A stretch of 64,000 nucleotides of DNA from Seriola aureovittata. Its lineage: Eukaryota; Chordata; Actinopteri; Carangiformes; Carangidae. The DNA lies in the NCBI RefSeq assembly GCF_021018895.1, contig NC_079380.1:10854236-10918235 (forward strand), read 5' to 3'. The stretch's first letter is position 1. The number at the start of each line of letters is the position of its first letter. Positions 25,885 to 32,399 of the stretch are shown piece by piece. Below the pieces are notes generated by a model. It was given only the letters and a program-made list of their open reading frames with translations. It did not search any database and was not told the DNA's origin. The position numbers and the translations under genes are program-made.

Positions 25885-26415
25885 TGCGTGTGTGTGTGTG
25901 TGTTCAAATAATACATAATTGCACATAATTTGAAGAGTTCTGAAACGTCCCGACAACTTCTAAAAGTCATTTGCGCCAGCTCACGGTTTTAATCCCGGCC
26001 TGAAGCGACTCTGTGGGGCAAGTAGCAGCATCACCACAAACATTCACACAGATTCCCAGCACAGATATCAGCCTCTCCCACACCAGCCTGTAAGTGAGCC
26101 GCACCAGACAGAGACTAAAGATTATTCATTGGTTCTAACAACTTTGTGCTGGCCGAGGGCCAAGTGATGAATGAAGGCGTCTGAAAAAAAAAAAAAAAAA
26201 AAAAAAGTAATAGAGACCTGGATAAAGGAGAAGTGCATCATTTACAGAAAGCACTAAGGAGACTTCAATGGACACTTCTACGTGGATATCTTTATTATTT
26301 CACTGCAGTTGTTGCAGCTTGATACTTTACCCGCTTGTGTGGTCGTCACGTGAAGCAGGATAAAAAGAAATAGCGATATTCTCCTGCGCGACCTGGTCCT
26401 TACTAAATGGTCCAT
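114..26415 (-). CDS. col5a3a: Collagen type V alpha-3 chain, 5' half of gene (24 exons; continues beyond left edge)
   Basis: Fibrillar procollagen chain of the type V/XI group, secreted and assembled into heterotrimers that regulate fibril diameter and cell-matrix contact. Twenty-four GT-AG exons on the minus strand join in phase to 760 codons: signal peptide (1-28), TSPN/laminin-G domain (about 29-236, Cys54, 175, 229, 236), variable region (252-464) with a Lys/Arg tract (274-307), short collagenous segment (465-539), linker (540-574), then 62 unbroken Gly-X-Y triplets (575-760). Exon lengths in the helix are 45, 54 or 57 bp, as in COL5A1/COL11A1, and the order of peptide blocks matches those chains with no exon missing. 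The alpha-3(V) call rests on the basic exon in the variable region and on the divergent rdh8 neighbour (COL5A3-RDH8 are adjacent in human). Col5a1 or col11a paralogues are the alternatives. The 'a' suffix is inferred. Confidence 0.9.
340..393 (-). CDS. col5a3a: col5a3 exon 23: triple helix
   Basis: 54 bp, residues 728-745, six triplets beginning [15 protein letters not shown]. Matches the [12 protein letters not shown] block of COL5A1. Donor GTACAG. Confidence 0.95.
662..706 (-). CDS. col5a3a: col5a3 exon 22: triple helix
   Basis: 45 bp, residues 713-727, five triplets [15 protein letters not shown], equivalent to GVTGMDGQPGPKGNV of COL5A1. Donor GTTAGT. Confidence 0.94.
903..956 (-). CDS. 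col5a3a: col5a3 exon 21: triple helix
   Basis: 54 bp, residues 695-712, six triplets beginning [15 protein letters not shown]. Acceptor TTGTCTCCAG, donor GTAAGT. Confidence 0.95.
957..2242 (-). other. col5a3 intron 20
   Basis: Intronic. Holds a long GT microsatellite at 1101-1188 and a pyrimidine-rich stretch near 1380-1560. No exon or RNA gene recognised. Confidence 0.7.
1101..1188. repeat. (GT)n microsatellite
   Basis: About 44 dinucleotides with a single GTTTGT interruption near 1164. Open frames across it coding Cys-Val or Thr-His runs are artefacts. Confidence 0.97.
2243..2287 (-). CDS. col5a3a: col5a3 exon 20: triple helix
   Basis: 45 bp, residues 680-694, five triplets [15 protein letters not shown], in the place of GDDGEVGPRGLPGEP of COL5A1. 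Donor GTGAGT. Confidence 0.95.
2288..2844 (-). other. col5a3 intron 19
   Basis: 557 bp, AT-rich, nothing recognised beyond splice signals. Confidence 0.65.
2845..2898 (-). CDS. col5a3a: col5a3 exon 19: triple helix
   Basis: 54 bp, residues 662-679, six triplets beginning [15 protein letters not shown]. Acceptor ATCTTGTAG, donor GTGAGT. Confidence 0.95.
3152..3205 (-). CDS. col5a3a: col5a3 exon 18: triple helix
   Basis: 54 bp, residues 644-661, six triplets beginning [15 protein letters not shown], nearly identical to [15 protein letters not shown] of COL5A1. Donor GTAAGT. Confidence 0.96.
3206..3844 (-). other. col5a3 intron 17
   Basis: 639 bp with a short AGTTATATATAG-type tandem near 3642-3678. 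No other feature seen. Confidence 0.65.
3845..3898 (-). CDS. col5a3a: col5a3 exon 17: triple helix
   Basis: 54 bp, residues 626-643, six triplets beginning [15 protein letters not shown]. Parallels the GRAGSDGARG block of COL5A1. Donor GTAAGC. Confidence 0.95.
4024..4077 (-). CDS. col5a3a: col5a3 exon 16: triple helix
   Basis: 54 bp, residues 608-625, six triplets beginning [14 protein letters not shown]. Acceptor CTCACACAG, donor GTGAGA. Confidence 0.95.
4223..4276 (-). CDS. col5a3a: col5a3 exon 15: triple helix
   Basis: 54 bp, residues 590-607, six triplets beginning [15 protein letters not shown]. Acceptor TTTTTGCAG, donor GTAAGT. Confidence 0.95.
4277..4638 (-). other. col5a3 intron 14
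   Basis: 362 bp with a T-run followed by TA dinucleotides at about 4436-4462. Nothing else recognised. Confidence 0.65.
4639..4695 (-). CDS. col5a3a: col5a3 exon 14: start of major triple helix
   Basis: 57 bp, residues 571-589: LSLK followed by five triplets [15 protein letters not shown]. The first glycine of the long helix is residue 575. Aligned with LALRGPPGPMG in COL5A1. Confidence 0.95.
4855..4938 (-). CDS. col5a3a: col5a3 exon 13: non-helical linker (NC2)
   Basis: 84 bp, residues 543-570. [16 protein letters not shown] then [12 protein letters not shown], equivalent to the PFRFG...[11 protein letters not shown] linker of type V/XI chains. Removal of the N-propeptide in related chains occurs in or before this region. 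Confidence 0.94.
5114..5188 (-). CDS. col5a3a: col5a3 exon 12: end of small collagenous segment
   Basis: 75 bp, residues 518-542. Starts [13 protein letters not shown] and ends [10 protein letters not shown], matching the family motif GPPGT-LMLP that closes the small helix. An AC repeat (on the minus strand) lies about 45 bases upstream of the acceptor. Confidence 0.95.
5235..5350. repeat. (GT)n(GA)n compound microsatellite
   Basis: About 80 bases of GT followed by GA repeats, starting some 45 bases upstream (in transcript sense) of the exon 12 acceptor. Confidence 0.96.
5432..5467. repeat. (AC)n microsatellite
   Basis: About 18 AC units, only 80 bases from the preceding GT/GA array and of opposite polarity, so the two could pair in a transcript. 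Confidence 0.96.
6418..6536. repeat. (GT)n microsatellite with degenerate flank
   Basis: About 36 pure GT units, then imperfect GTTTGT and GTGAGA variants. Confidence 0.96.
6786..6848 (-). CDS. col5a3a: col5a3 exon 11: collagenous
   Basis: 63 bp, residues 497-517, seven Gly-X-Y triplets beginning [15 protein letters not shown]. Same length as the corresponding 21-residue block of COL5A1. Acceptor TCCTTCACAG, donor GTGAGT. Confidence 0.93.
6849..7327 (-). other. col5a3 intron 10
   Basis: 479 bp, no recognisable element. Confidence 0.65.
7328..7369 (-). CDS. col5a3a: col5a3 exon 10
   Basis: 42 bp, residues 483-496: [14 protein letters not shown]. It occupies the place of GMLIEGPPGPEGPA in COL5A1, with the same length and the same Gly spacing. 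Donor GTAAGC. Confidence 0.92.
7480..7533 (-). CDS. col5a3a: col5a3 exon 9: start of small collagenous segment
   Basis: 54 bp, residues 465-482: [18 protein letters not shown]. The [12 protein letters not shown] block is identical to that in COL5A1/COL11A1 and anchors the exon order. Standard acceptor CCCACCTCAG and donor GTGAGC. Confidence 0.95.
7639..7749 (-). CDS. col5a3a: col5a3 exon 8: acidic Tyr/Glu-rich variable region
   Basis: 111 bp, residues 428-464, phase 0. [20 protein letters not shown] gives five tyrosines in acid context or nearby and an NDT sequon at 436. It ends TWDGQ just before the first Gly-X-Y exon. Acceptor TCCTTTAACAG, donor CAG|GTAAAT. Confidence 0.9.
7834..7953 (-). 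CDS. col5a3a: col5a3 exon 7: Tyr/Asp-rich variable region
   Basis: 120 bp, residues 388-427, phase 0. Contains [15 protein letters not shown] (tyrosines next to acids, candidates for sulfation as in other type V N-propeptides) and an N-glycosylation sequon NVT at 422. The 3' splice site is odd: a long UG repeat ends only about 10 bases before the AG. Loss of this exon would keep the frame. Confidence 0.88.
7954..8872 (-). other. col5a3 intron 6
   Basis: 919 bp. Its 3' end is a UG repeat (7964-8017) next to the exon 7 acceptor. A short GGT run lies near 8733-8750. Otherwise AT-rich with nothing recognised. Confidence 0.7.
7964..8017. repeat. (AC)n microsatellite at a 3' splice site
   Basis: AC repeat with CATGC and CGCACG variants. 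In the transcript it reads as UG/CG repeats ending TTGGCTTCCAG, directly in front of col5a3 exon 7, where a pyrimidine tract is expected. Confidence 0.95.
8873..9280 (-). CDS. col5a3a: col5a3 exon 6: variable region with basic tract and Thr/Pro-rich stretch
   Basis: 408 bp (136 codons, residues 252-387), phase 0 at both ends; acceptor TTCATAAAAG, donor GAG|GTAGAC. Residues 274-307 hold 17 Lys and 5 Arg in 34 positions (for example [20 protein letters not shown]). Residues from about 312 on are rich in Thr, Pro, Glu and Ser, probably O-glycosylated. A basic segment in the N-terminal globular region is the recognised feature of pro-alpha3(V), where it binds heparin/heparan sulfate. The exact 3' edge of the exon rests on phase and a moderate donor, since a stop follows about 100 bases downstream. 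Confidence 0.85.
9113..9214 (-). other. col5a3a: Lys/Arg-rich heparin-binding-type segment within col5a3 exon 6
   Basis: Codons 274-307 carry 22 basic residues out of 34, with clusters [17 protein letters not shown] and SRKKKH. It is flanked by acidic stretches (QPEEPKE before, EEEGLED after). Heparan-sulfate binding is inferred from composition and from known pro-alpha3(V) behaviour. Confidence 0.7.
9281..10799 (-). other. col5a3 intron 5
   Basis: 1.5 kb. Contains a GT array at 10233-10262. No other gene or repeat recognised. Confidence 0.65.
10233..10262. repeat. (GT)n microsatellite
   Basis: Fifteen GT units. Confidence 0.95.
10800..10922 (-). CDS. col5a3a: col5a3 exon 5: end of TSPN domain
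   Basis: 123 bp, residues 211-251, phase 0 on both sides. [11 protein letters not shown] then [11 protein letters not shown] gives Cys229 and Cys236, aligned with GDIQQLL...YCEHYSPDC in COL5A1. Acceptor is TTTATTTCAG and donor GAG|GTTAGT. Confidence 0.95.
10923..15841 (-). other. col5a3 intron 4
   Basis: 4.9 kb. Mostly unique sequence with short T or A runs (12170-12180, 13569-13604). A patch with several homeodomain-type TAAT cores lies at 11875-11945. Open frames at 13123-13524 and 14485-14997 have no family resemblance and no splice support. No confident functional element. Confidence 0.65.
15842..16004 (-). CDS. col5a3a: col5a3 exon 4: TSPN domain
   Basis: 163 bp, residues 156-210. Starts KWHRIAYSV, has [11 protein letters not shown] with Cys175, and ends [13 protein letters not shown], matching the KWHRIALSV / LDCKK / FGTRILDEEVFE blocks of COL5A1. 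It is followed by a GTAGGAC donor and leaves phase 0. Confidence 0.95.
16005..16491 (-). other. col5a3 intron 3
   Basis: 487 bp, nothing recognised. Confidence 0.65.
16492..16705 (-). CDS. col5a3a: col5a3 exon 3: TSPN domain core
   Basis: 214 bp encoding residues 85-156. Contains [18 protein letters not shown] and [11 protein letters not shown], followed by KKINLADGK. These are the hallmark blocks of the thrombospondin-N/laminin-G fold in type V/XI collagens. The donor is AA|GTGGGT, and Lys156 is split with exon 4. Confidence 0.95.
16706..17038 (-). other. col5a3 intron 2
   Basis: 333 bp. A long pyrimidine tract lies near its 5' end in transcript sense (17015-17030). Nothing else recognised. 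Confidence 0.65.
17039..17206 (-). CDS. col5a3a: col5a3 exon 2: start of TSPN domain
   Basis: 168 bp between a TATTCCCAG acceptor and a CTG|GTAGCC donor. Encodes residues 29-85: [12 protein letters not shown]..., EAGLCSSRR (Cys54), PDLAYKI and [11 protein letters not shown]. The last block is almost identical to the [11 protein letters not shown] of COL5A1. Enters in phase 1 and leaves in phase 1. Confidence 0.92.
19599..19637. repeat. (CT)n microsatellite
   Basis: About 19 CT units with one CCCT interruption, within a wider pyrimidine tract from 19557. Confidence 0.93.
23014..23116. repeat. (CA)n microsatellite
   Basis: About 50 CA units with AAACAC interruptions. It abuts a dispersed repeat starting TTTGTACTTCTATATTTG. 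Confidence 0.96.
23117..23330 (+). repeat. Degenerate teleost interspersed repeat next to CA array
   Basis: A CA array followed by TTTGTACTTCTATATTTG, then GAGGACATTC and ...CCTAACC... blocks, ending in GGTCCTCATAAATATG. This resembles a very common fish dispersed repeat with the same arrangement. The identification is from memory of the pattern and its class is unknown to me. Confidence 0.45.
25839..25903. repeat. (TG)n(TGCG)n microsatellite
   Basis: TG repeats with five to six central GCGT units; alternating purine-pyrimidine throughout, hence Z-DNA-prone. Confidence 0.95.
26184..26206. repeat. Poly-A run
   Basis: 23 consecutive A, about 125 bases inside intron 1 from the exon 1 donor. 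Confidence 0.95.
26331..26415 (-). CDS. col5a3a: col5a3 exon 1: start codon and signal peptide
   Basis: Begins with ATG (26415-26413) in strong context (A at -3, G at +4), with an in-frame TAG 16 codons upstream. The 28 residues have a basic n-region (RTRSRRR), a hydrophobic core ([11 protein letters not shown]) and a TTTQA cleavage-type end. The exon closes after one base of the next codon at a GTAAAGT donor. Exon 2 supplies the remaining two bases (G+CT = Ala) and continues ADLIDVL, like the PADLLKVL start of the mature COL5A1 N-terminus. The phase match and the peptide make this exon convincing despite its small size. Confidence 0.85.
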
Positions 26416-26710
26416 CTTTCCAGGCGGAGACCCCCCTCTGCCTCCGCAAACACCAAGTTTCTACTGCACTGTAGTTCTGTGAGCAGGAACTAAGCAGCCA
26501 TGCGGTGAGAAAAGGAGAGAAGCCGGTCCGTAGTTCCACTTGCTTGATTGTTGGTGAAGTTTTGTTGTTGTGATGGCTCCTCTCAGTTTCGCTCTGTCCC
26601 TCTCATTCAATTTCTCCCTCTCACCATCACTCCCTCCCTCTGCTCTCCACCTCCTCCGCCTCTTCCCCTCCCATAGGACGGTGTCCTGGGACTCATGGAT
26701 GAGCGGTACG
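26416..26710 (-). other. col5a3a: col5a3 5' untranslated leader (approximate) with short upstream ORFs
   Basis: The sequence just upstream of the start codon is purine-rich on the minus strand, and no 3' splice site is evident before the ATG. It contains several small upstream frames: ATG at 26696 (ends at the TGA after ...VRGRN), one starting with MRGTERN, and ATG-GCT-GCT-TAG at 26501-26490. The 5' limit is a guess from a TATA-like box; no transcript evidence is available. Confidence 0.4.
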
Positions 26711-26734
26711 CCTGCACAAGACTCCGTCATAAAT

Positions 26735-26744
26735 CACTTTTATT
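26735..26744 (-). promoter_or_regulatory. Possible TATA-like box of col5a3
   Basis: AATAAAAGTG on the minus strand lies about 320 bp upstream of the start codon, at a plausible distance for a transcript start near 26710. AT-rich matches of this kind are frequent by chance, so this is only a candidate. Confidence 0.22.
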
Positions 26745-26938
26745 ACTCGCGATAATTTGTTAGGTCTCACTTCTTAAGGGTGCTCATTAGGAACAGAGGC
26801 GATAGGAACTGTTTTACCTGGTAACCTGGCAGTTTCCTAATTTTTGCAGATCTAGCCATGTGTAGAAAACTTTATCATCCACCGAGACTGTAACAAGACA
26901 GGGATTAAACTATTTGATTTACAGTGATGGTCATGGTA

Positions 26939-26974
<36 letters not shown>
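26939..26974. repeat. (GAT)12 microsatellite
   Basis: Twelve uninterrupted GAT triplets about 200 bp upstream of the likely col5a3 promoter. Confidence 0.96.
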
Positions 26975-26975
<1 letters not shown>

Positions 26976-29823
26976 CAAACATTTCAGATATTTCTGTATT
27001 TAATTCTAAGGATTTGGCCCATGGATCCCATGTTAAGTGTCACCTGACAGTGAAGATCAGAGGTTTGACCAAATCATTTGAAGCTTGAGGATGTATGTGA
27101 ACTTCACAGCTGCAGGTAAATACTCCTAAACATTAAACTTCAATGAGCAAGTTTTTTTTTTTGCAGACCAGGGCAGGTTATCTCCACCATCAGCCTAATC
27201 TCATCCCAGCATTTCAGCAGCAATGCTTGTTCGGGCTGGAGCTTGACCACTGAGAGATGGAGCTGGGGCTTGAGGCTGGAGGCTGAAACATCTCAGGTTA
27301 GAGGTCGCTCACTACTGACAGTGCAAGATCGGTCGGCTTTGTTAGTTCAGAGGCAGTCACACCTGGCTAAAAACATTATTTAAAATAATAAGATTTATTA
27401 TTGCACAAGCATTACATTTAATTTGAGTGGTCCTCCCACCTTTAAAGCTCCCCAACATAGGCCAATCCACCAGGCAACAGAAAGTTCATGTTCACACAAA
27501 ACAGAAATATATATTTTGTCCTTGTTTAACCTCATCACAATGAAGAAATATTTACATTTGAGCATGTTTTTACAGGTATAACATCATATGAGCAGAATTT
27601 GCATAAAATGTCAAGAAGTCAATAATGTTTTAGTTGGGACACTGCTGAGAGGAATGAGCAGAAGTAATATGTTTTGACAAGTCACCTACTTCTTCATACT
27701 GCAGGGGACATTCGTCCCAATCATCTGCCAAAACTTCTGCCAAAGTTGATACAGTGTTGATCACTTGTGGATGCTGAATACGCTCCTGCCAGAAGCCTAA
27801 CTAATTCAAGAAGACTGTGGTATTCAGTTGAAACATGCTCTAAGATAAGACTTGTGAAGACCTTGTCTAATTGGAAAATTACCAAAGACCAAAAGCTTTC
27901 TAGAGTCCAAGCTACAACAGGCCTTTGTAAAGTAACTGGGAGCTGGAGCCAAACTGTAAATTCTCAAGGGAAAAGAGACTCAAACCACAAAGAGAAGGAG
28001 AAACACATCCATTTAAAAGACACAATTCTTTCTTTTATCCAAAGATACTGTTCCATATTATTCCCAGCCAAACCCAACTCAGAGCCACAAAGTATTAGAC
28101 ATTAAACACCACTGACCCGCAGAGAGCTCTGATGTGAAAGCAAAACATGGTAATGCTTCTTCATGCTAAATAAATTATGTATTCATATTCTTCAAAATAA
28201 AGAACCCTCTGGCAATGTAAAAGACACATTTCCTGATCCTCAAAAACACTGAATAGTGGGAGCACATGTCGGAGACTGATTAGAAAGAACATAGAAAGAG
28301 AGATAGAGGCGGGTTCAGCAGAAACATCCAGATAACTGGACAGATTGAGGTTGATCTGGTAGGTAAACAATGGACCCCCTGACCTCCCACCATCTCCCTT
28401 CTCAGTACCAGCTTAGCCAGCCTGAGTCAGGGCCACATTCCTAGCAGCTTTTAGCAGATAGTTACTAAGAGTCCAGTGGGTAGTCTGAGCTCTGGGTGAG
28501 AAATATTTCAGAGCATGTGCTATGTACCTTTGTCCAACTACTGGACCTGTACAGCTTACAGATACTTCTTCTTTAAAACAATATAACAAAAACTCGGGTT
28601 TGTAACAAACACTGAGTCGTTTATGAAGAAATATTTGACAAACCTCACCCAGACTTTGGTTTTTCCACATGACTGGCACCAAACATTCATTGATTGAGCC
28701 TGAGACCCAACACATATATTTCCATTATCACATATGACATGATAAAGTAGTTCCATCCATCTCAAGCCACTATTTTGTCAACTTCCATTAACCAAGAGGG
28801 TTTCACAGATTAGGCTGATAATGAGTGATGTAAGGTAAACGGATGATCATTTTTCAGGTCGGTGTAAACGCATCAATGCTGCTAAAAAGTGCTATACATG
28901 GAGAGTGAAGTCACTTCATCCTGATACTCAGTCTGCAGAAACTCACAGAGCCCCTTTTTTTTCACATTACAAATTTTGTGGAAACACCAAGATAGGAAAT
29001 TATACTCCATGTGTTTTGACAAGTATTCATGGATTAGTGGTTAGAAACAAAATCACAGGTGAGGTTTGGCAGGAGATGAATCTATTACAGACTTTGTAGA
29101 AGGAAAAGAAAAGCTTAAGGATGTGTTTCTGTTTCCCCTCTGCACTTCCCCCCTGTTTTAGTTTTAGTCCCTTGTCATTTTTATTTTGTTTTTCTCCCTA
29201 ATTCCTCAGAATGATGCATGTTGTGCTTACAGTACTGGAAATGGAAGTTCATACCAGACATGTGATCTTTGGTCTCACAAATCAAAAGCATCTCTTTCTC
29301 CCTCTGCAGGTCATTCTGTGCTGATAAATGATGGTGGACTTTTCTTATCATTTAATCACTGAGAGGGTTGACTGGAAGTCATCTGTCATCACCTTATTTT
29401 AGGGCCCGTGAGACATAGTGAAACCTTATTAATCTTCAAGAGAAGCTGATGAGTGTTTAGGACTGAGTCTGCCTCTGGTCTGCTCCTTGTGTTTAAAACA
29501 TGCCAGAACAAGAGAACAGGACAACTGTTATCCCTGTCAGGAAAAATATGCATCCAAACAAAAGAAGCAACTGACACTTTCAACTTGCCAAAAATTGATT
29601 TATGTATGTTTCAAAGAAAAAAAAAAACCTTTTTTCCATATGCAGTCATTGTGAAATAACCACCATACAAATCATTTTGCATCCCACACCAACCCTTAAT
29701 GGGCTTGCGGTGTCATTGAATTGTATATTATGTGATAAACTTGTTATTACTTTCTGTTATTGTGACATAATGAGGATTTAAAGATGAGTGTGACTGATGA
29801 TTGTGTATCTAAGTTTGTGTTTT

Positions 29824-29880
29824 GTGTGTGTGTGTGTGTGTGTGTGGGTGTGGGTGGGTGTGTGTGTTTGTGTGTGTGGT
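29824..29880. repeat. (GT)n/GGGT-rich microsatellite
   Basis: Imperfect GT repeats with GTGGGTGTGGGTGGGTG variants in the middle; G-rich on the plus strand. Confidence 0.9.
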
Positions 29881-30147
29881 GGAGCCCGACAGCTCATCTG
29901 TTGTCACTTAATTTCACCATTTATATCAGAATTGTAAATGAACCTTAGATATGAATTTTTTTTTTCTGCACATGGTGAAACAGCCAACATCTGTCTGCCA
30001 TGTATGTCACGAGGAAGAAAAGCTATAAAGCTATATGGAAAATGTGGTCTTTTATGCAGAATTTGCGTAAAAATGTGGGTTATGTCAGTGATTACGATAC
30101 AAGAAAGAAAACAATCTGACATCCTTAACTGATCGAGAGTACAAGTG

Positions 30148-30176
<29 letters not shown>
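30148..30176. repeat. Poly-A run (29 A)
   Basis: 29 consecutive A. No retroposon body or target duplication is recognised beside it. Confidence 0.95.
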
Positions 30177-30180
<4 letters not shown>

Positions 30181-32382
30181 AAAGAGAACAAATGCACATT
30201 TTGCTTGAGGGGAGAAACGTAGGTTAATCTGTCAGAGGCTGGTAAAACCCCTGATCTGTCAAAGTACCTCAAGAGATATGTGAAAGTGCCACCCACTGAC
30301 TGCTGGTGATAGCATCTCAATATATCAGACAGCATGCGTTCTTACATGAGAGTTTTCACCAAACCACATCGTCTGATACAAACCCATCCTGCAACAGGTA
30401 TTCCGGGTTTAGCTGCCTACGCTACAAGTGCACATTAGACAGGATAAGGCTGCCTGCTTGGTATTTCGTCATTACTACACTTAGCTTAACCAATCGTGGT
30501 ATATGGAATTCGAAGAGAAAAAAAAAACAAGCAAAGAAACAAAACAAAACAGTGTACTTGAGCTTTTGTTGAAGGGAGCGAGATCCCTATCAGAACTGAA
30601 TCTGTGCATAGGACTGGATGCAAAGCTACGCTATCAGTTATATCACTCCACACAGTTGGGACCATAAAAAGGCATACAGAAATTTTGCATTTTGCACTGG
30701 GCCAGTGAGAGGAACTGCCAGTCTGGTGATAATTATAATCATTAGAGATGGACCGGAGACTAAGCTAATTAACATCTAAGGACCATGTCTGTTAAATGAA
30801 CTGCTCAAACAAATAGACTAAATAAACTCAACCAGCGACCACACTCAAGCTTACCCTGCTGTGGACCCTCCTTCACTGTTAGCTCACGGCACCAAACCCC
30901 ATGATTTTGTTTTGATCTCTAAATGGCAAGGCGATTATGTTTGAAAAGTGGTATTTGCAGGGACACTTGAGGTAAACCTGGTAAACCGAAATACTGACTC
31001 CAAAGATGATTCAAAACATCATTTCTTGGAACTTCCAAACGTGTGGAACACGTCTAAAATTTGTTTCCATTTTTAAAGCAAATATGCCCGAAAACTCATT
31101 ATGTCCGCTATGCTTTTATAATGAATGAGTAAATTCCATTGATATAATGATATATGCTTTACCGTTAGGGTTACAGAGTACGTGAGAACTTTTAGAGTGA
31201 GCAAATGATTTCGTCAGAGGATTTCTGCAGCGTGGTGCCACAGTGCCTGAGTGGACAGTCCCATGGGAATCTATTTGTGTACTTTGTTTGCCTAAGATCA
31301 GATGTAACTGGCACCACGCTGTTGTTTCTCTTTGCTTTCTAATTTCACTGCCCTTTGAATAACCTATAGGTGGCAATGTTTCAGCTTGTTTCCATGAAGC
31401 ACATACATGCCTCAAAAATCGTTGCCTCCATATTTAAGTTAATGACATGAAAACTACAATCTAGATTTCACTGTTTGAGTGATGCTATTCAACAGGCATG
31501 TGTCTGAGAATGCACAAATGACGTAATAATGATGTGCTGTAACTTTATGAATGTTTCAAAGAATGGCATTCACTGGTGATCCTCAGTATGCCATTGCTCT
31601 CAAAGCACATTGCCTGTGGTCTGCAGCTGCAGCAATTATTTTAACTCTCCTCTATTGGTGCAGCTCGTGGGCAACTCTTTTAGCACTTTCTCTCAATTAA
31701 CGGTGTCCTCTATCTGCCTCGGAACCCCTCAAACACTTTCCCAGCTCACTCCTTTCGAAGTCTTTGCACCCATTCTTTCCCTGCTTTTTAAGTCTCCCTC
31801 CCGCCCGCCCACCGACCCCCAGCTTCTCTATCCCTTCGTCCCTTTCTTCGCCTCTATTCTCATGAAGTTTGCATTCCACACCTCCTCTGCAGACTGCACA
31901 CAAAAGAGCAGAAAGCGCCACTCCTGACCTGTGGCAAACATTCCAGTCCTCTGGGCCCTTTCACTCAGCCAGAGTCCCTTGTCCTTCCAGCAGTATCAGC
32001 CAGTCTGTCTCTTGTCCATTGCCACTGCAGGGAGATGCCACTAACAAACGAGGACAAAACAAGTGAAAGTCAGTCGATGCACTTGCTATATGGTGTGGAA
32101 TATTATTTTAGAAATGATTAGTAAAATTTAAAAAACAAGAATGCATAAGAGATAATATTTGAAATGATTTGTTAAAGCAGATAGTTAAATGTGCATATTT
32201 AGAATAGCATCTCTATCTAATCACATGGCTCATCTTTAATTATGATCACTCCAAACAGACACTGACTTCATAAAATCAGCTGGACAAGCAGTGAAGGTTC
32301 CAGGACCATCTGCTTGTGCATCCTTAAAGTCAGTACACAGGAAATTGACTATTAAGCTATAAAAGTGGGTTTACAGGGGATT

Positions 32383-32399
32383 GGGGGGGGGGGGGGGGG
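32383..32399. repeat. Poly-G run (17 G)
   Basis: Seventeen consecutive G on the plus strand, capable of G-quadruplex formation. Long pure G runs are also prone to sequencing error. Confidence 0.9.

Larger units (their letters stand above)
17207..26330 (-). other. col5a3 intron 1 (9.1 kb)
   Basis: Long first intron. Holds a CT microsatellite (19599-19637), a CA array with an attached interspersed repeat (23014-23330), poly-A runs (24562-24612, 26184-26206) and a TG/TGCG array (25839-25903). The stretch 18230-18640 is free of simple repeats and could be a regulatory element. A 219-codon open frame at 24673-25332 has no recognisable domain and is treated as chance. Confidence 0.75.
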
